A stretch of DNA of 64,000 nucleotides, taken from Anabaena azotica FACHB-119 (GTDB lineage Bacteria > Cyanobacteriota > Cyanobacteriia > Cyanobacteriales > Nostocaceae). The position numbers were made by a program, and so were the translations under genes. The notes beneath the pieces were generated by a model. The model had not been told where the DNA came from and ran no database searches. It worked only from the letters and a program-made list of their open reading frames with translations. The stretch covers positions 62,001 through 126,000 of the forward strand of contig NZ_JACJSG010000009.1 in the NCBI RefSeq assembly GCF_014697625.1, given 5' to 3'. This document shows, piece after piece, positions 28,101 to 38,356 of this stretch. Position 1 is the stretch's first letter; every line of letters starts with the position of its first letter.

Positions 28101-31100
28101 TTGCTAAATGCAATATTGTTTCAATCCCGCGAACGGGTTTCATTTAATTGAAAGACTTTGAAGGAAGGCTACTTTTCTAGCTTTTCCGGTTTCAATCCCG
28201 CGAACGGGTTTCATTTAATTGAAAGAAGCAACTTCCAACTTTAGAAAGAAGTTTGAGGAATTGTTTCAATCCCGCGAACGGGTTTCATTTAATTGAAAGT
28301 ATGGCAACGGTTCACAATGGCATTACGGTGAAGGTAAGTTTCAATCCCGCGAACGGGTTTCATTTAATTGAAAGAAGATGATTGAATATTGGTATCCAAG
28401 TAAGAATCGTTTCAATCCCGCGAACGGGTTTCATTTAATTGAAAGGAGTGATTTAGCCCATAATTCAATCTCAGCTTGAGATAGTTTCAATCCCGCGAAC
28501 GGGTTTCATTTAATTGAAAGACGTGACCTGTGCAACCTGGCGGTTCATGGAACCCCGGAGGAGGAAGAGGTACGGGTTTCATTTAATTGAAAGACGTGAC
28601 CTGTGCAACCCCGGCGAACGCGCCGGCTTGTTTCAATCCCGCGAACGGGTTTCATTTAATTGAAAGTTGCGGGACAATCTCTGACGGCTACCGCTAGAGA
28701 CGACGTTTCAATCCCGCGAACGGGTTTCATTTAATTGAAAGTTAGGCATTAGTTGAGAGTAGGGAGTAATCGCGATGTTTCAATCCCGCGAACGGGTTTC
28801 ATTTAATTGAAAGTCTATTCCAGGCTTCCGTGGTTGCCTTATATTGTGCCTGTTTCAATCCCGCGAACGGGTTTCATTTAATTGAAAGTAAGACTGATTT
28901 GTGTGCTTGAGAGATGCCAGAATGTTTCAATCCCGCGAACGGGTTTCATTTAATTGAAAGAACGCTGGCACGGTAAAGTCTCATGAACAAGTGATCCGTT
29001 TCAATCCCGCGAACGGGTTTCATTTAATTGAAAGTCAAAGGGTTATTTGGCGTTCAAAATTGGACAACAATAAAGTTTCAATCCCGCGAACGGGTTTCAT
29101 TTAATTGAAAGCACAAGGGCGAACGCTGCAAACTGCCGTAGATTATTGTTTCAATCCCGCGAACGGGTTTCATTTAATTGAAAGTGGGAATCTAGCAATA
29201 AGGATAATTTATCAGAAAAGTTTCAATCCCGCGAACGGGTTTCATTTAATTGAAAGTAAATTTCCTGCCCTATGCCTAGACCAACGGAAGCGTTTCAATC
29301 CCGCGAACGGGTTTCATTTAATTGAAAGGAGAAACCTATTTTGGCTGGTCCTTAAAGTGTCTGTTTCAATCCCGCGAACGGGTTTCATTTAATTGAAAGC
29401 AACCCGGAAATTATAACGAAGTAAAGCGCTATAGTTTGTTTCAATCCCGCGAACGGGTTTCATTTAATTGAAAGTAACACTGCTAACGATTTATGGAAGA
29501 TAGGAAGTGTTTCAATCCCGCGAACGGGTTTCATTTAATTGAAAGCAAATCAAAAGTTTAATCTCTAGATTTCCTCCTGAAGTTTCAATCCCGCGAACGG
29601 GTTTCATTTAATTGAAAGGACGGTGGCCGCCAACTGTAGTAGTAGAATCAATTGTTTCAATCCCGCGAACGGGTTTCATTTAATTGAAAGTTAAGGCGCG
29701 TGAAGTGCTTCTGATTATTTGTCGTTTCAATCCCGCGAACGGGTTTCATTTAATTGAAAGTTGCCCCGCGTCAGTATGACGGTAGTTGGCTAGAGCGTTT
29801 CAATCCCGCGAACGGGTTTCATTTAATTGAAAGTTGGCTCCGAAAAATTTATTGGTAACTTTCGCTTCAGTTTCAATCCCGCGAACGGGTTTCATTTAAT
29901 TGAAAGTTTGCGCGAGTAAATCAAGATAGCAACCCTCGCTTTGTTTCAATCCCGCGAACGGGTTTCATTTAATTGAAAGGAAGAAATTTTAGAAGAGAAA
30001 AACGCAGAAGAATCGTTTCAATCCCGCGAACGGGTTTCATTTAATTGAAAGCAGTTTTCCCTAAAACAACAGGCAGGCTAGCTGCAACTGTTTCAATCCC
30101 GCGAACGGGTTTCATTTAATTGAAAGCTGCCTGGGGGGTGCAGTGGGGTCAATATTTGGCGATGTTTCAATCCCGCGAACGGGTTTCATTTAATTGAAAG
30201 CTCATCCCCTTCAGCATTGGCACTAAATCGGGAGTTTCAATCCCGCGAACGGGTTTCATTTAATTGAAAGCCCCAGTCCCCAACACGAAGAATTTGAAAA
30301 ATTTCATAGTTTCAATCCCGCGAACGGGTTTCATTTAATTGAAAGAGGCCCAGCATCTGCCCCTTGCAATCTGTTCCTCAGTTTCAATCCCGCGAACGGG
30401 TTTCATTTAATTGAAAGTGCCATCCTGTGAACCCGAACTTGAGAGCGCACGAATGTTTCAATCCCGCGAACGGGTTTCATTTAATTGAAAGTAAGCGCTG
30501 TCTTCTTCCTCCCAAGCATAGTTATCACGTTTCAATCCCGCGAACGGGTTTCATTTAATTGAAAGCCATCTGGCGGAACGCCAAGGGGAGATGGGAGTGA
30601 TTGGGTTTCAATCCCGCGAACGGGTTTCATTTAATTGAAAGTTCCTTTAAGTTCAAGTGATGGTAGATCAATAATCATGTTTCAATCCCGCGAACGGGTT
30701 TCATTTAATTGAAAGCTTACTAAGGCATTTAATGCTGAAAATACGGCTAATGTTTCAATCCCGCGAACGGGTTTCATTTAATTGAAAGCTCAAGCTATTG
30801 TTGAGTTGATAGCGTCTCGCAATGCCTATGTTTCAATCCCGCGAACGGGTTTCATTTAATTGAAAGTCAGGTTGGGATGTTTTCGTAAGTCGCTGATAAA
30901 TGAAATGTTTCAATCCCGCGAACGGGTTTCATTTAATTGAAAGAACGGCGGCTTGTCCACATCGACTTTTACTTCTCATGTGTTTCAATCCCGCGAACGG
31001 GTTTCATTTAATTGAAAGACTATGAACAAATCCGCCGATGATTTAAATCCCATGTTGTTTCAATCCCGCGAACGGGTTTCATTTAATTGAAAGTCCCTCC

Positions 31101-33077
31101 GAATCCAAATTACACAACGAAATTAGCAAAGAGGTTTCAATCCCGCGAACGGGTTTCATTTAATTGAAAGTAGCTTTATCAAATGCCAAATATTTGGGAT
31201 ATCAAATGTTTCAATCCCGCGAACGGGTTTCATTTAATTGAAAGGCCGGGGGAACACCAAGGGGAGACGATGACGACTGGAGTTTCAATCCCGCGAACGG
31301 GTTTCATTTAATTGAAAGTCTTGATGAACAAACTTGATTACTCCCTACAAGTAATGTTTCAATCCCGCGAACGGGTTTCATTTAATTGAAAGAACGTAGT
31401 CACGCAAGGACTAGAAGCAATAGAAGTTGTGTTTCAATCCCGCGAACGGGTTTCATTTAATTGAAAGTTTACTTCATCGTAGCTCAAAATGTCCAGTAAC
31501 CGTTTCAATCCCGCGAACGGGTTTCATTTAATTGAAAGCAGAGGTTCTCTAAATGAGTGAAATCTTGGCACTGCCGTTTCAATCCCGCGAACGGGTTTCA
31601 TTTAATTGAAAGTTAGTTTGTCTACTTCTTGCTTGCTAGCCGGTTGGTTTCAATCCCGCGAACGGGTTTCATTTAATTGAAAGGTAAAGCTCTTTTACGG
31701 GTTTAAGAGTAATTGAAGTTTCAATCCCGCGAACGGGTTTCATTTAATTGAAAGCAATAGTCATCCCCGGTTGCATCTGGTCAGCACTGTTTCAATCCCG
31801 CGAACGGGTTTCATTTAATTGAAAGCTTAAACAGATGTATCATGACTTGGCTATAGAGTATGTTTCAATCCCGCGAACGGGTTTCATTTAATTGAAAGAA
31901 GTTGGATTATTACTGTATTACTGTATTAAGGAGGTTTCAATCCCGCGAACGGGTTTCATTTAATTGAAAGTAATAATTTTAGGAAAGAAGGGTATCAAAT
32001 ATCTTTTGTTTCAATCCCGCGAACGGGTTTCATTTAATTGAAAGTGAACCGTCACTCGAACCGTCACTCGAACCGTCACTGTTTCAATCCCGCGAACGGG
32101 TTTCATTTAATTGAAAGTAGCCCGGACTGGGGGGTTTTCTGTGGAAATGGTTGGTTTCAATCCCGCGAACGGGTTTCATTTAATTGAAAGGTAAGATTAC
32201 GGCGGACGGGCGTAGATAATCATATTCCGTTTCAATCCCGCGAACGGGTTTCATTTAATTGAAAGCTTGAAGTTGATGTTGGCAAATTCTTGAGCAGATT
32301 GCTGTTTCAATCCCGCGAACGGGTTTCATTTAATTGAAAGAGGAGATTCAGCGATTAAGTGAGGACATCAACCGTTAGTTTCAATCCCGCGAACGGGTTT
32401 CATTTAATTGAAAGTGCCATGTCAAACGGTAATGTGGCGAATGTTCCAAAAGTTGTTTCAATCCCGCGAACGGGTTTCATTTAATTGAAAGTTTGTCCTG
32501 AGTCGCAATGGAATCATTTTACATCCACTGTTTCAATCCCGCGAACGGGTTTCATTTAATTGAAAGTCAGAGAAGAACTACGGCGCATACAAGCCGAACT
32601 TAAAAGTTTCAATCCCGCGAACGGGTTTCATTTAATTGAAAGTTCAAACAATGCGTTGGGACTGGCTTCTAAATGTTTCAATCCCGCGAACGGGTTTCAT
32701 TTAATTGAAAGCAGTTATTCGTGGTGTTCAGTCAGGATGAGGCTAGTAGTTTCAATCCCGCGAACGGGTTTCATTTAATTGAAAGGAGTAAATATTATGA
32801 TCACGATGGTAATCTTGACAGTTTCAATCCCGCGAACGGGTTTCATTTAATTGAAAGATTTCCGGCGATCGCTTACGCTTGGTATTTTTATTTTGTTTCA
32901 ATCCCGCGAACGGGTTTCATTTAATTGAAAGAAATAAAAGACGCACATAAAGCGCCTAACAGGGAAGAGGTTTCAATCCCGCGAACGGGTTTCATTTAAT
33001 TGAAAGCTTGAAGACAAAAGTAATTGAGCGATCGCTGTATGTTTCAATCCCGCGAACGGGTTTCATTTAATTGAAAG
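25180..33077 (-). CRISPR. CRISPR array 2, about 108 repeats of 37 bp
   Basis: On the plus strand the repeat begins GTTTCAATCCCGCGAACGGG and ends CATTTAATTGAAAG. The functional orientation is the reverse, ending GCGGGATTGAAAC. Spacers are mostly 33-40 bp. The leader lies on the right (33078-33282), next to cas2, so the array is transcribed leftward like the cas operon. Repeats are almost perfectly identical across 7.9 kb. The one irregular unit is at about 28485-28631, with a truncated repeat and a duplicated spacer start. Apparent small proteins read through repeats here (for example at 27040, 29105 and 32560) are artefacts of repeat periodicity. Confidence 0.99.
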
Positions 33078-33282
33078 TCCGCCAGCCAGAGGCGAGTGAT
33101 AGAGCCATTCCCAAGACCATTTTTGGCGGGGCTACTTTAAAAGTCCGTTTCCGGCACTTGTAACTAAGCTCTATGTTGGTACTTAAAACGCTAGAAGTAT
33201 TGAATTGTCAAGGTTCTGTCGATTTGGCGGGAGGTGGGGGGTTTTCGCCCGTGCTTTCCCATGCCAAAAAATGCTACTAGCA
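33078..33282 (-). promoter_or_regulatory. Leader of CRISPR array 2
   Basis: Read on the minus strand it contains GGCGAAAACCCCCCACC followed by CCCGCCAAA, then AGAACCTTGACAATTC, and CCCCGCCAAAAATGGTC about 55 bases before the first repeat. The leader of array 3 has the same blocks in the same order and at similar spacing. Confidence 0.8.
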
Positions 33283-33576
33283 TCATAGTATTATTGTCTG
33301 TTCTTGTCGAGGTTGCTCAGAACCGTAGGTGATAGTTTTACGTACTGCTCCAGCATCCAAAACATAGATACGGATGGAATCTTCAGAGGGTTTAATCAAA
33401 TTTTCCATCTGCACCTTTAATTTAGCAAACTGCACAGCATTTAAAAAACATTCAAACACGCTGTACTGTGTCCATTTTCCATAGCCAGAGAGCATTTTAT
33501 GTAGCTTGGTTCGCCGCTTATTCGCCTTTTTATTATCGGGCAAATCATAAATTATCAGGTACAACAAAGTAGTCAT
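33283..33576 (-). CDS. cas2: CRISPR-associated endoribonuclease/integrase subunit Cas2
   Basis: The 97-residue protein begins with the Cas2 ferredoxin-like fold: LLYLIIYDLPDNKKANKRR, with the conserved Asp after the first strand, then KMLSGYGKWTQYSVFEC and a C-terminal IRIYVLDAGAVRKTITYG. Cas2 forms the core of the spacer-integration complex with Cas1. The ATG overlaps the cas1 stop codon (ATGA arrangement), which couples their translation. The gene ends at the leader of array 2. Confidence 0.96.
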   Translation of the reverse strand: MTTLLYLIIYDLPDNKKANKRRTKLHKMLSGYGKWTQYSVFECFLNAVQFAKLKVQMENLIKPSEDSIRIYVLDAGAVRKTITYGSEQPRQEQTIIL

Positions 33577-34550
33577 CGCAGTGTTAGGGCTTTATAGGGA
33601 ACCCCCTCCTGTAAATGTCTGCTGAATAAACGTGCTTGTAATTCGATCGCACGACGATAGCTGCAACGGTAGCCAAATGTGGGATGCTTAAATTCATCAT
33701 TCATTTTGCGCTCCCATGCTTGTAAAAATTGTTTGCGTCCGCTTTCTGAAAGTCGATACGCACCAAGATGATCGGTAAAATCTTCAGGCTTGATTTCTTT
33801 GTGGCTGATGACTGAAAGGATTAAGTTATCGGCAACTAGGGGACGAAATTCTTCCATCAAATCCAGAACCATCGCTGGTTGTCCCCTGGTGGCTTCATGC
33901 AAATAACCGACATAGGGATCTAAGCCAGCCATGTGTACAGCAGCAGTAACTTGTACTTGTAAAAGTCCATAGGCAAAACCTAGTAAGGCGTTGACTGCAT
34001 CGGTGGGAGGACGGCGATTTCTGCCATTAAATGACCATTGTTCCTCCAGCATAGCTGACCAAGCGGCAAAATATTCTCTTGCAGCTAATCCTTCAACACC
34101 TCGTACTTCATCAAGAGTTGTCTGTTCTTTGACTAACTGTTTACGAGATTTGAGAGGATTATCTTTTTGGTCGTGGCGATATAAAACACTATATTGATTG
34201 TGAATCTTACCAATCACAATTGTTTTGACAATCTCCAAACGATGAGTGTTGTCATAATATGCAGCATACTGAGCCAGTCGTAATTGCCCATTACGAGAGT
34301 ATCCCGGAAGGGCTGATCCTAAATATTTACCAAAGCAGGAGAGATAATGTACAGGCATACCCAGTTCCAAGGCGTAAACCAGAGCATCACCAGTAATTTG
34401 GGGATTTCCCATCAATACAACTTGCTCAATAGTTTGCGCGGGAACTGATTTTTTCTGCCAATTGCCATCTTCCTGTTTTAAGGCAACTTTAAAAGCCTCA
34501 GCAGCTTTACTGAGGATTGCATCAGGTTGGGTTACATAAAGAACAGACAT
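33573..34550 (-). CDS. cas1: CRISPR-associated endonuclease/integrase Cas1
   Basis: The 325-residue protein shows the Cas1 plan: an N-terminal beta domain (LYVTQPDAILSKAAEAFKV) and a helical catalytic domain with NRRPPTDAVNALLGFAYGLL. The metal-site region GLDPYVGYLHEATRGQPAMVLDLMEEFRPL contains the conserved His and Asp/Glu. It integrates new spacers with Cas2. The gene overlaps cas2 by 4 bp and starts 3 bp after the cas4 stop, as expected in a type I-D adaptation module. Confidence 0.97.
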   Translation of the reverse strand: MSVLYVTQPDAILSKAAEAFKVALKQEDGNWQKKSVPAQTIEQVVLMGNPQITGDALVYALELGMPVHYLSCFGKYLGSALPGYSRNGQLRLAQYAAYYDNTHRLEIVKTIVIGKIHNQYSVLYRHDQKDNPLKSRKQLVKEQTTLDEVRGVEGLAAREYFAAWSAMLEEQWSFNGRNRRPPTDAVNALLGFAYGLLQVQVTAAVHMAGLDPYVGYLHEATRGQPAMVLDLMEEFRPLVADNLILSVISHKEIKPEDFTDHLGAYRLSESGRKQFLQAWERKMNDEFKHPTFGYRCSYRRAIELQARLFSRHLQEGVPYKALTLR

Positions 34551-34552
34551 TT

Positions 34553-35137
34553 TTATACCTCAAGACGTAATTTTTTAATTTCTTTGGGCAGGCAAATTTT
34601 TTGTAAGCTACAGTCTCGGCACTTTTGCGGATGGTCTATCGGTGGAGGCATTTTGCCACCGATAGCAGACCTGGCGGCTAAGATTGCTTGTTCTGTAGCT
34701 TGCCGCAATGCAGATGTAAACTCTACCCGTTCACGGCGGCGGTTGGCGTAGTAAAAGATTTCACCGTAAGGAATATTTGTACCTGTGCGTTCTTCTAAAC
34801 ACAAAGCTGCACCGCACAATTGAAAATGATCGCTCTTGTGGTTTGCCATACGTCCTTTTTTAAATTCCACAGGGACGAGCTGGTGATCATTTTCTTCGAC
34901 TGCATCGATGATACCGTTAACCAATAGGCGATCGCACCACACCCATTGATGTCGGTAAACCACTTTATCACCTTCTACATTCTTGCCTTCATCATCAACA
35001 TGGCGATGAAGATGCCGTCCCATGATAATATGTTCATTATCTGCATTTTCTCCTAATTCATATTCAAGAAAAAAACGACGCGGGCAATATTCCCAAGCAT
35101 TGAGATAAGCTAAGGGGAGATAATATTGTTCGTTCAT
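34553..35137 (-). CDS. cas4: CRISPR-associated exonuclease Cas4
   Basis: The 194-residue protein has the four Fe-S cysteines of Cas4: one in EYCPRRFFLEYELGE (about residue 18) and three in KCRDCSLQKIC near the C-terminus. The PD-(D/E)XK nuclease core includes VNGIIDAVEENDHQLVPVEFKKG, where Asp, Glu and Lys are the expected catalytic residues. Cas4 trims prespacers and helps select PAMs. It precedes cas1 by 2 bp. A dispersed repeat sits between it and cas6. Confidence 0.95.
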   Translation of the reverse strand: MNEQYYLPLAYLNAWEYCPRRFFLEYELGENADNEHIIMGRHLHRHVDDEGKNVEGDKVVYRHQWVWCDRLLVNGIIDAVEENDHQLVPVEFKKGRMANHKSDHFQLCGAALCLEERTGTNIPYGEIFYYANRRRERVEFTSALRQATEQAILAARSAIGGKMPPPIDHPQKCRDCSLQKICLPKEIKKLRLEV

Positions 35138-35218
35138 AGTCTATTGGGGATTGGGGACTGGGGACTGGGGAGACGAAGATAGTATTGTTCGGTGATAGCC
35201 TATTAGGAAATATTATTT

Positions 35219-35326
35219 TTACAGCAAGTTGCAGCTAAATGAGGTACAGATATAAATTATAAAATTCTTGTGGGGTGGGCATCTTGCCCGCCCTTGTATA
35301 CCTCACTCAGATGAAATGTGCTGTAA
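35219..35326 (-). repeat. CATCTGAGTGAGG dispersed element, copy 3, inside the cas operon
   Basis: A complete copy in reverse orientation with TTACAGCAAGTTG and GTGCTGTAA ends. It occupies most of the 206-bp gap between cas6 and cas4. The remaining gap has GGGGACTGGGG-type low-complexity sequence. Confidence 0.85.
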
Positions 35327-35343
35327 TTACAATCTCATGAGGC

Positions 35344-36201
35344 TTAATAAACTTTAGATTGCTTTGGTTTAGGAGACTTTTTCAATCCACTTGTGCTTGA
35401 AGCCAATTGTGCCTGTCCCATACCCATCGCGGTTTTACGTCCTACCCCAGCAAAGAAGGCAAAATTTGCTAAAATTGTGGCAATCCGAGCCGTTTCAAGA
35501 TTGCTAAATCGGTAACGCACCCAACCTTGCGCCCCAACTTCTGTACCACCTTCCATTTTGAGTGCATAGGTTTTGAGGTCGTAAGCTGTTACCAAAGCAT
35601 TCCATTCGCAACTTGAAAGATGATATTGTTCTGGGGCAAAAATATTCCACCGTCGATGCAGCGAGTTAAACACTAATTCCGGCAATGGAAAGGTTTGTAC
35701 ACCTTGATTTTGCTTAAAGCTAGTGGGGGAGAGAAAATGGATTTCAATATCTGTTAAAACTTGTGTTGGATGTGATAGTAACCCATAATCGGCTGCACCT
35801 GCTAATTGATGGGTTCCTGGTAACGCATAGATATTTCGCAATACAAAAGGAAAATCTCCTAATATTATAGATTGAGTCTCTGACTGTTCAAAACCTCCCA
35901 TGAGAGGTTCAACTAAACTACCATCTAGTAAACCAATTCGGAAGTAAAAATAATCGCCTACACGCACTCCACTCTGACGACGATTTCCTAATAAACCAGA
36001 AATTGTTAATGGTGAATTTTGACTCGCATGGATAGTTTCCGCAACAGATGAACTCCCTGCGGCAAACCATTTAAGTACGAGGGCGTGCAGTGCGCGAGAT
36101 AAAGTAGGTGGCATTTCTCCCACATCCGCAGCCGCTAGTTCAACCACAATTGAATGCAATGTGGAAGATTTATGCTGTTGCTGCAATATTTCCTGCTCCA
36201 T
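35344..36201 (-). CDS. cas6: CRISPR RNA endoribonuclease Cas6 (type I-D)
   Basis: The 285-residue protein is a RAMP protein with the C-terminal glycine-rich loop FFAGVGRKTAMGMGQAQL that defines Cas6. LHALVLKWFAAGSSSVAETIH at the N-terminus probably contains the catalytic His region. Cas6 cuts the repeat RNA to leave the 8-nt 5' handle, consistent with the GATTGAAAC end of the repeats nearby. The start overlaps the end of csc1 by 32 bp, so the two are translated as a unit. Confidence 0.9.
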   Translation of the reverse strand: MEQEILQQQHKSSTLHSIVVELAAADVGEMPPTLSRALHALVLKWFAAGSSSVAETIHASQNSPLTISGLLGNRRQSGVRVGDYFYFRIGLLDGSLVEPLMGGFEQSETQSIILGDFPFVLRNIYALPGTHQLAGAADYGLLSHPTQVLTDIEIHFLSPTSFKQNQGVQTFPLPELVFNSLHRRWNIFAPEQYHLSSCEWNALVTAYDLKTYALKMEGGTEVGAQGWVRYRFSNLETARIATILANFAFFAGVGRKTAMGMGQAQLASSTSGLKKSPKPKQSKVY

Positions 36202-36961
36202 AAAATACTCCTGTAGGTAAACAAATTTCTTCTGGTAATTGTTGAGATTGCTGTTCAGTTAATGTTGATTTAAAATCTTGCCATTCCTCTTTTCTAGTTA
36301 CTATATAGTCACCGCGTAACTGTGCCTGACTGATTAAGCTCACAGGAGGCATAACAATGCGGTTATATAGTAGTATGCGAGTGATACTTGACAAATCTAA
36401 AGGGTTGAGAGGATGTAAACAAGTATAATCACCAGATTTAGTTTGCATAACTTGATCGGGAATTTTTACAGCCTCAACTTTAATTTTGGCAGCCCATTTA
36501 CCTAAACGTATCCAATGGGGTATCTTGATAGATTCTGGTGCAATAATATAAGTACGATAGACACTGCCAACAGCTATTTCTTTCGCTCGTCCGTAATTAA
36601 TGGGATAATTTTTATCTGCACCTTTATCACCGAATTGTTTTGATTTGCCATAATAGCTAACTTGAGCAGCTTTAAAGGTATTAATTTGATATGACCAATT
36701 AATAGGTTGAGCAGGAAATACATAAATTCCAGCTTGGTTTAGATGGAGCAGATTTTGTTCGGCGCTAGCATCTAAATATGTTGGCTTTTGTGCTAGTTCT
36801 CCTTGTAGCCGATATGGTTGGGGAATATAATTAATGGCAAAAAGTGCAAAGCTTAATCCCCAGTTATGTAAATACTTTTCTGTTTCATAAAGAATGCCCA
36901 TTTCGCGGGTAGCAAAGAAAACGTTATCATGTAGCGTTAAGGTGCAATGATATATTGCCAT
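36170..36961 (-). CDS. csc1: Type I-D Cas5 subunit (Csc1)
   Basis: The start is set at ATG 36961 because AAAGGAC lies just upstream and the protein then begins MAIYHCTLTLHDNVFFATREMG, as in Csc1. In-frame extension upstream is possible but has no such signal. The 263-residue RAMP protein contains YNRIVMPPVSLISQAQLRG and ends at GVFYGAGNIAATA. It is the Cas5-like subunit that holds the crRNA 5' handle in the type I-D Cascade complex. It overlaps cas6. Upstream, 37073-37142 is a heptamer repeat block separating it from csc2. Confidence 0.9.
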   Translation of the reverse strand: MAIYHCTLTLHDNVFFATREMGILYETEKYLHNWGLSFALFAINYIPQPYRLQGELAQKPTYLDASAEQNLLHLNQAGIYVFPAQPINWSYQINTFKAAQVSYYGKSKQFGDKGADKNYPINYGRAKEIAVGSVYRTYIIAPESIKIPHWIRLGKWAAKIKVEAVKIPDQVMQTKSGDYTCLHPLNPLDLSSITRILLYNRIVMPPVSLISQAQLRGDYIVTRKEEWQDFKSTLTEQQSQQLPEEICLPTGVFYGAGNIAATA

Positions 36962-37072
36962 AGTAAAGTCCTTTAGTTGCATTGAAAATTGGGCTAATAC
37001 CAAGTCCCGATAATTACTTACAATATGGTTGGTTTGGTCGGTAATGGGTAATAGGTAATGGATAATTGTTTG

Positions 37073-37142
37073 TTACCATTACCAATTACCAATTACCAAT
37101 TACCAATTACCAATTACCAATTACCAATTACCAATTACCAAC
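37073..37142. repeat. ATTACCA heptamer tandem repeat between csc1 and csc2
   Basis: About nine copies of ATTACCA in tandem. This is the complement of the GGTAATT block at 19034-19087. It lies within the cas operon, so it is presumably transcribed. Confidence 0.9.
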
Positions 37143-37154
37143 CCCCAAGACAGA

Positions 37155-38156
37155 TTAATCTTTCTTCCCTTTTTTCTTCAATGCTCCAAAGGATTCTGCA
37201 TAGGCTTTAGTTTGACCGTAGAGTGCATTTATTGTTTCTGCTAAACGAGTTTCATCTTGATATATTGTGTTAACTTCATCTAGCAGTTGTTCTAATTGGG
37301 AACCAAAAAGCCGTTTTGTTGTGCGTACAGGTTCTTGATTCAGTAAATTATTTGCCACTTCTTCTACCTTATACAAAATGTCAGCCACAGGTGTATCTAC
37401 ATCACCTTTTAAAGCATCATAAAGTGCTTGAGTGTAATGCAAGTTACTAAAGATTTCGCCATCACAAAATACAATTCCTGCAATATAGTTTTTCATCGTC
37501 CCGGTGCGAGATTCTTGTGCGCCATAACGTTTAGTACGCAGCAAGTTTCCTAGAACATAGATAAAGCCTTCGTAGGTAGGATCGCGTAGGGTTTCCACTG
37601 TGGGGAAGGTCACTTCTGGAATAATATGGTCTAATTCATTGATACTGCTCCGCATTTCCCCTGCTTCACTCATTGTTCCACCTTCAAAAGGAGCGTTAAA
37701 GGTGAAGCTGCGGTGTGACTGTTCGTAAGGACTGAGGGAAAAAGCGGAGTCTGAGTATACTTTGGAACGTTCTGACCCACTATCGCCGATCGCAAATCCA
37801 TAGATAATACAATCAGGGCATTTTTTACATGATTTTTCGCCATTGTATTCACAGTATTTATCTTTATTGGCTTCGTCTGCGCTAGTGAGGTTTAAACTAC
37901 GCAGTAGTTCGCGTCCAGCAAGGCGTTCAGGAGTCGTTTGTTTGCGCTTGAACATCACCAAACGACTCAGTTGTTTTTTGCTTTCATCTGTATTTTCTAA
38001 ACCTGCTTGTGTACGTGCTGTATTGAGGATACCATCAGTTTGAAATACTGGGAATGATTGACTATGGCGTAATAGGATGAAATGAATATATTTACCAGAT
38101 GCTAAACGAGGAAAGGTCGATTGAAATTCGGGTTTTAATGTTTCGAGAATAGTCAT
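37155..38156 (-). CDS. csc2: Type I-D Cas7 backbone subunit (Csc2)
   Basis: The start at ATG 38156 gives MTILETLKPEFQSTFPRLAS, the usual Csc2 beginning; upstream codons in frame are not conserved-looking. The 333-residue protein has the Zn-binding Cys cluster CEYNGEKSCKKCPDCIIYGF (about 105-125) typical of Csc2. RSFTFNAPFEGGTMSEAGEMRS and FIYVLGNLLRTKRYGAQESRTG follow. Csc2 forms the helical crRNA-binding backbone of the I-D interference complex. A MITE separates it from csc3. Confidence 0.95.
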   Translation of the reverse strand: MTILETLKPEFQSTFPRLASGKYIHFILLRHSQSFPVFQTDGILNTARTQAGLENTDESKKQLSRLVMFKRKQTTPERLAGRELLRSLNLTSADEANKDKYCEYNGEKSCKKCPDCIIYGFAIGDSGSERSKVYSDSAFSLSPYEQSHRSFTFNAPFEGGTMSEAGEMRSSINELDHIIPEVTFPTVETLRDPTYEGFIYVLGNLLRTKRYGAQESRTGTMKNYIAGIVFCDGEIFSNLHYTQALYDALKGDVDTPVADILYKVEEVANNLLNQEPVRTTKRLFGSQLEQLLDEVNTIYQDETRLAETINALYGQTKAYAESFGALKKKGKKD

Positions 38157-38192
38157 AATTTGGCTCCTGATAATTTTGATGGAAAGATGGCT

Positions 38193-38332
38193 GTGACTTT
38201 TCACGGGTTCTGAAAGACCTCTCTCCAAACCTCTCTCCTACAAGGAGAGAGGCTTTGATTTCTCCCCTTCAAGGGAAGGGGGTTGGGGGGTGAAGTTTGA
38301 CGTTAGTTTTTCCACATAATATGAAAAGTCAG
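38193..38332. mobile_element. 140-bp MITE inserted between csc2 and csc3
   Basis: The ends GTGACTTTTCACGG and ATGAAAAGTCAG match the 6383-6528 family. The flanking 9-mers AAGATGGCT at 38184-38192 and 38333-38341 are identical, a target-site duplication. It lies in the cas operon but leaves both reading frames intact. Confidence 0.9.
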
Positions 38333-38356
38333 AAGATGGCTACGGAAATAAAACAA

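Noticed and set aside
27040-32924. Small proteins with repeated FNPANGFHLIE sequence
   Set aside because: They are translations of the array 2 repeat unit and spacers, not genes.
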